Shown piece by piece: positions 63,646 to 64,000 of a DNA stretch of 64,000 nt (the first letter of the stretch is position 1; every line of letters begins with the position of its first letter). The stretch covers positions 334,273 to 398,272 of the forward strand of contig JAJCZJ010000088.1 of assembly GCA_029262455.1 (NCBI GenBank), read 5' to 3'. The DNA is from Deltaproteobacteria bacterium. Its GTDB lineage: Bacteria; Desulfobacterota; Binatia; HRBIN30; CADEER01. The notes beneath the pieces are model-generated. The model did no database searches, was not told the DNA's origin, and saw nothing but the letters and a program-made list of their open reading frames with translations. Position numbers and translations under genes: made by a program.

Positions 63646-64000
63646 CTAGATATCCAAATTCTTTACGGAGAGCGCGTTGTCTTCGATAAAGCGCCGTCGT
63701 GGTTCGACTTGATCTCCCATCAAGGTCGAGAAGATCTCATCGGCTTCGTAGGCGTCTTCGACACGCACTTGGAGCAAGGTTCGCGTATCCGGGTTCATCG
63801 TGGTCTCCCACAACTGTTCCGGATTCATTTCACCAAGACCCTTGTACCGGTTGATGTCGAGACCCTTGCGAGCGCGCGTGAGAATCTCACTCACGACCTC
63901 AGCTAACGTCGGAAGTACGACATCCGTTTCGCCAAACGTCACGGTAAACGGGCCCGTCCCGGCGATGCGCAGGTCCGCGGCAATCCGCGCCAACTCTGTA
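63646..64000 (-). CDS. gyrB: DNA gyrase subunit B, C-terminal part
   Basis: Only the last ~118 codons are in the window; the 5' part lies to the right. The C-terminal signature [20 protein letters not shown] and [17 protein letters not shown] are diagnostic. It lies 123 bases upstream of gyrA, in the common gyrB-gyrA order. Confidence 0.97.
   Translation of the reverse strand, partial: TELARIAADLRIAGTGPFTVTFGETDVVLPTLAEVVSEILTRARKGLDINRYKGLGEMNPEQLWETTMNPDTRTLLQVRVEDAYEADEIFSTLMGDQVEPRRRFIEDNALSVKNLDI

Overview
The window is a GC-rich bacterial chromosome segment with about 52 protein-coding genes and no rRNA or tRNA gene that I could see. The housekeeping genes are those normally found around a replication origin: rpmH-rnpA-yidD-yidC-jag, mnmE, mnmG-rsmG-parA-parB, a bactofilin, an ATP synthase F1 operon and gyrA/gyrB. 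The ATP synthase layout (atpF', atpF with a signal peptide, H, A, G, D, C, without atpB/atpE) and the cysteine-rich, dockerin-like secreted proteins suggest a delta-proteobacterium-like lineage. My best guess is Candidatus Binatota or a neighbouring phylum. This is inferred from protein style, not from a marker tree.

Layout. 1-1.7 kb: the end of a TIR-domain protein and an unassigned protein, possibly an accessory region. 1.75-3.7 kb: an alkylation-repair operon (Ada/AlkA fusion plus Ogt). 3.8-11.1 kb: metabolic genes (hotdog thioesterase, a KARI-like reductase, a B12-binding radical SAM enzyme, a SnoaL-like protein, an MBL-like protein, a 2OG dioxygenase, DUF2333). 11.2-13 kb: a secreted FMN-barrel protein, Kbp and a VapBC pair with a clear operator. 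13-19.1 kb: a DXS-like synthase, an OmpR-type two-component pair and a flavin monooxygenase. 19.4-23 kb: the rpmH-to-jag cluster.

23-33 kb is a minus-strand block between jag and mnmE. It holds a GT39-type transferase, a secreted amidohydrolase and a six-gene operon whose stop and start codons overlap at every junction: response regulator-kinase, coiled coil, membrane protein with an OmpA domain, Rab-like small GTPase, histidine kinase and a haem N-demethylase-like protein. The regulatory part looks like a GTPase-centred envelope-sensing module and is the best candidate here for an undescribed system. 34.4-39.9 kb, between mnmE and mnmG, is a second accessory block with dispersed repeats, a seven-repeat surface protein, a PhyH-type dioxygenase and a dockerin-like protein.

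40-51.5 kb is the mnmG-rsmG-parAB-bactofilin-atp run, with parS-like sites in front of parA and an unusual 143-nt parA/parB overlap. A 194-bp inverted-repeat element and a second VapBC pair follow atpC. 52.4-60.8 kb carries an O-methyltransferase, a YyaL/DUF255 protein, a LOG protein, a molybdopterin oxidoreductase-HxlR operon with a palindromic operator, and a membrane-anchored Fe-S aldo-keto reductase. gyrA and the end of gyrB close the window on the minus strand. dnaA, dnaN and recF are not in the window. The usual gene order suggests they lie beyond the right edge, but this cannot be confirmed here.
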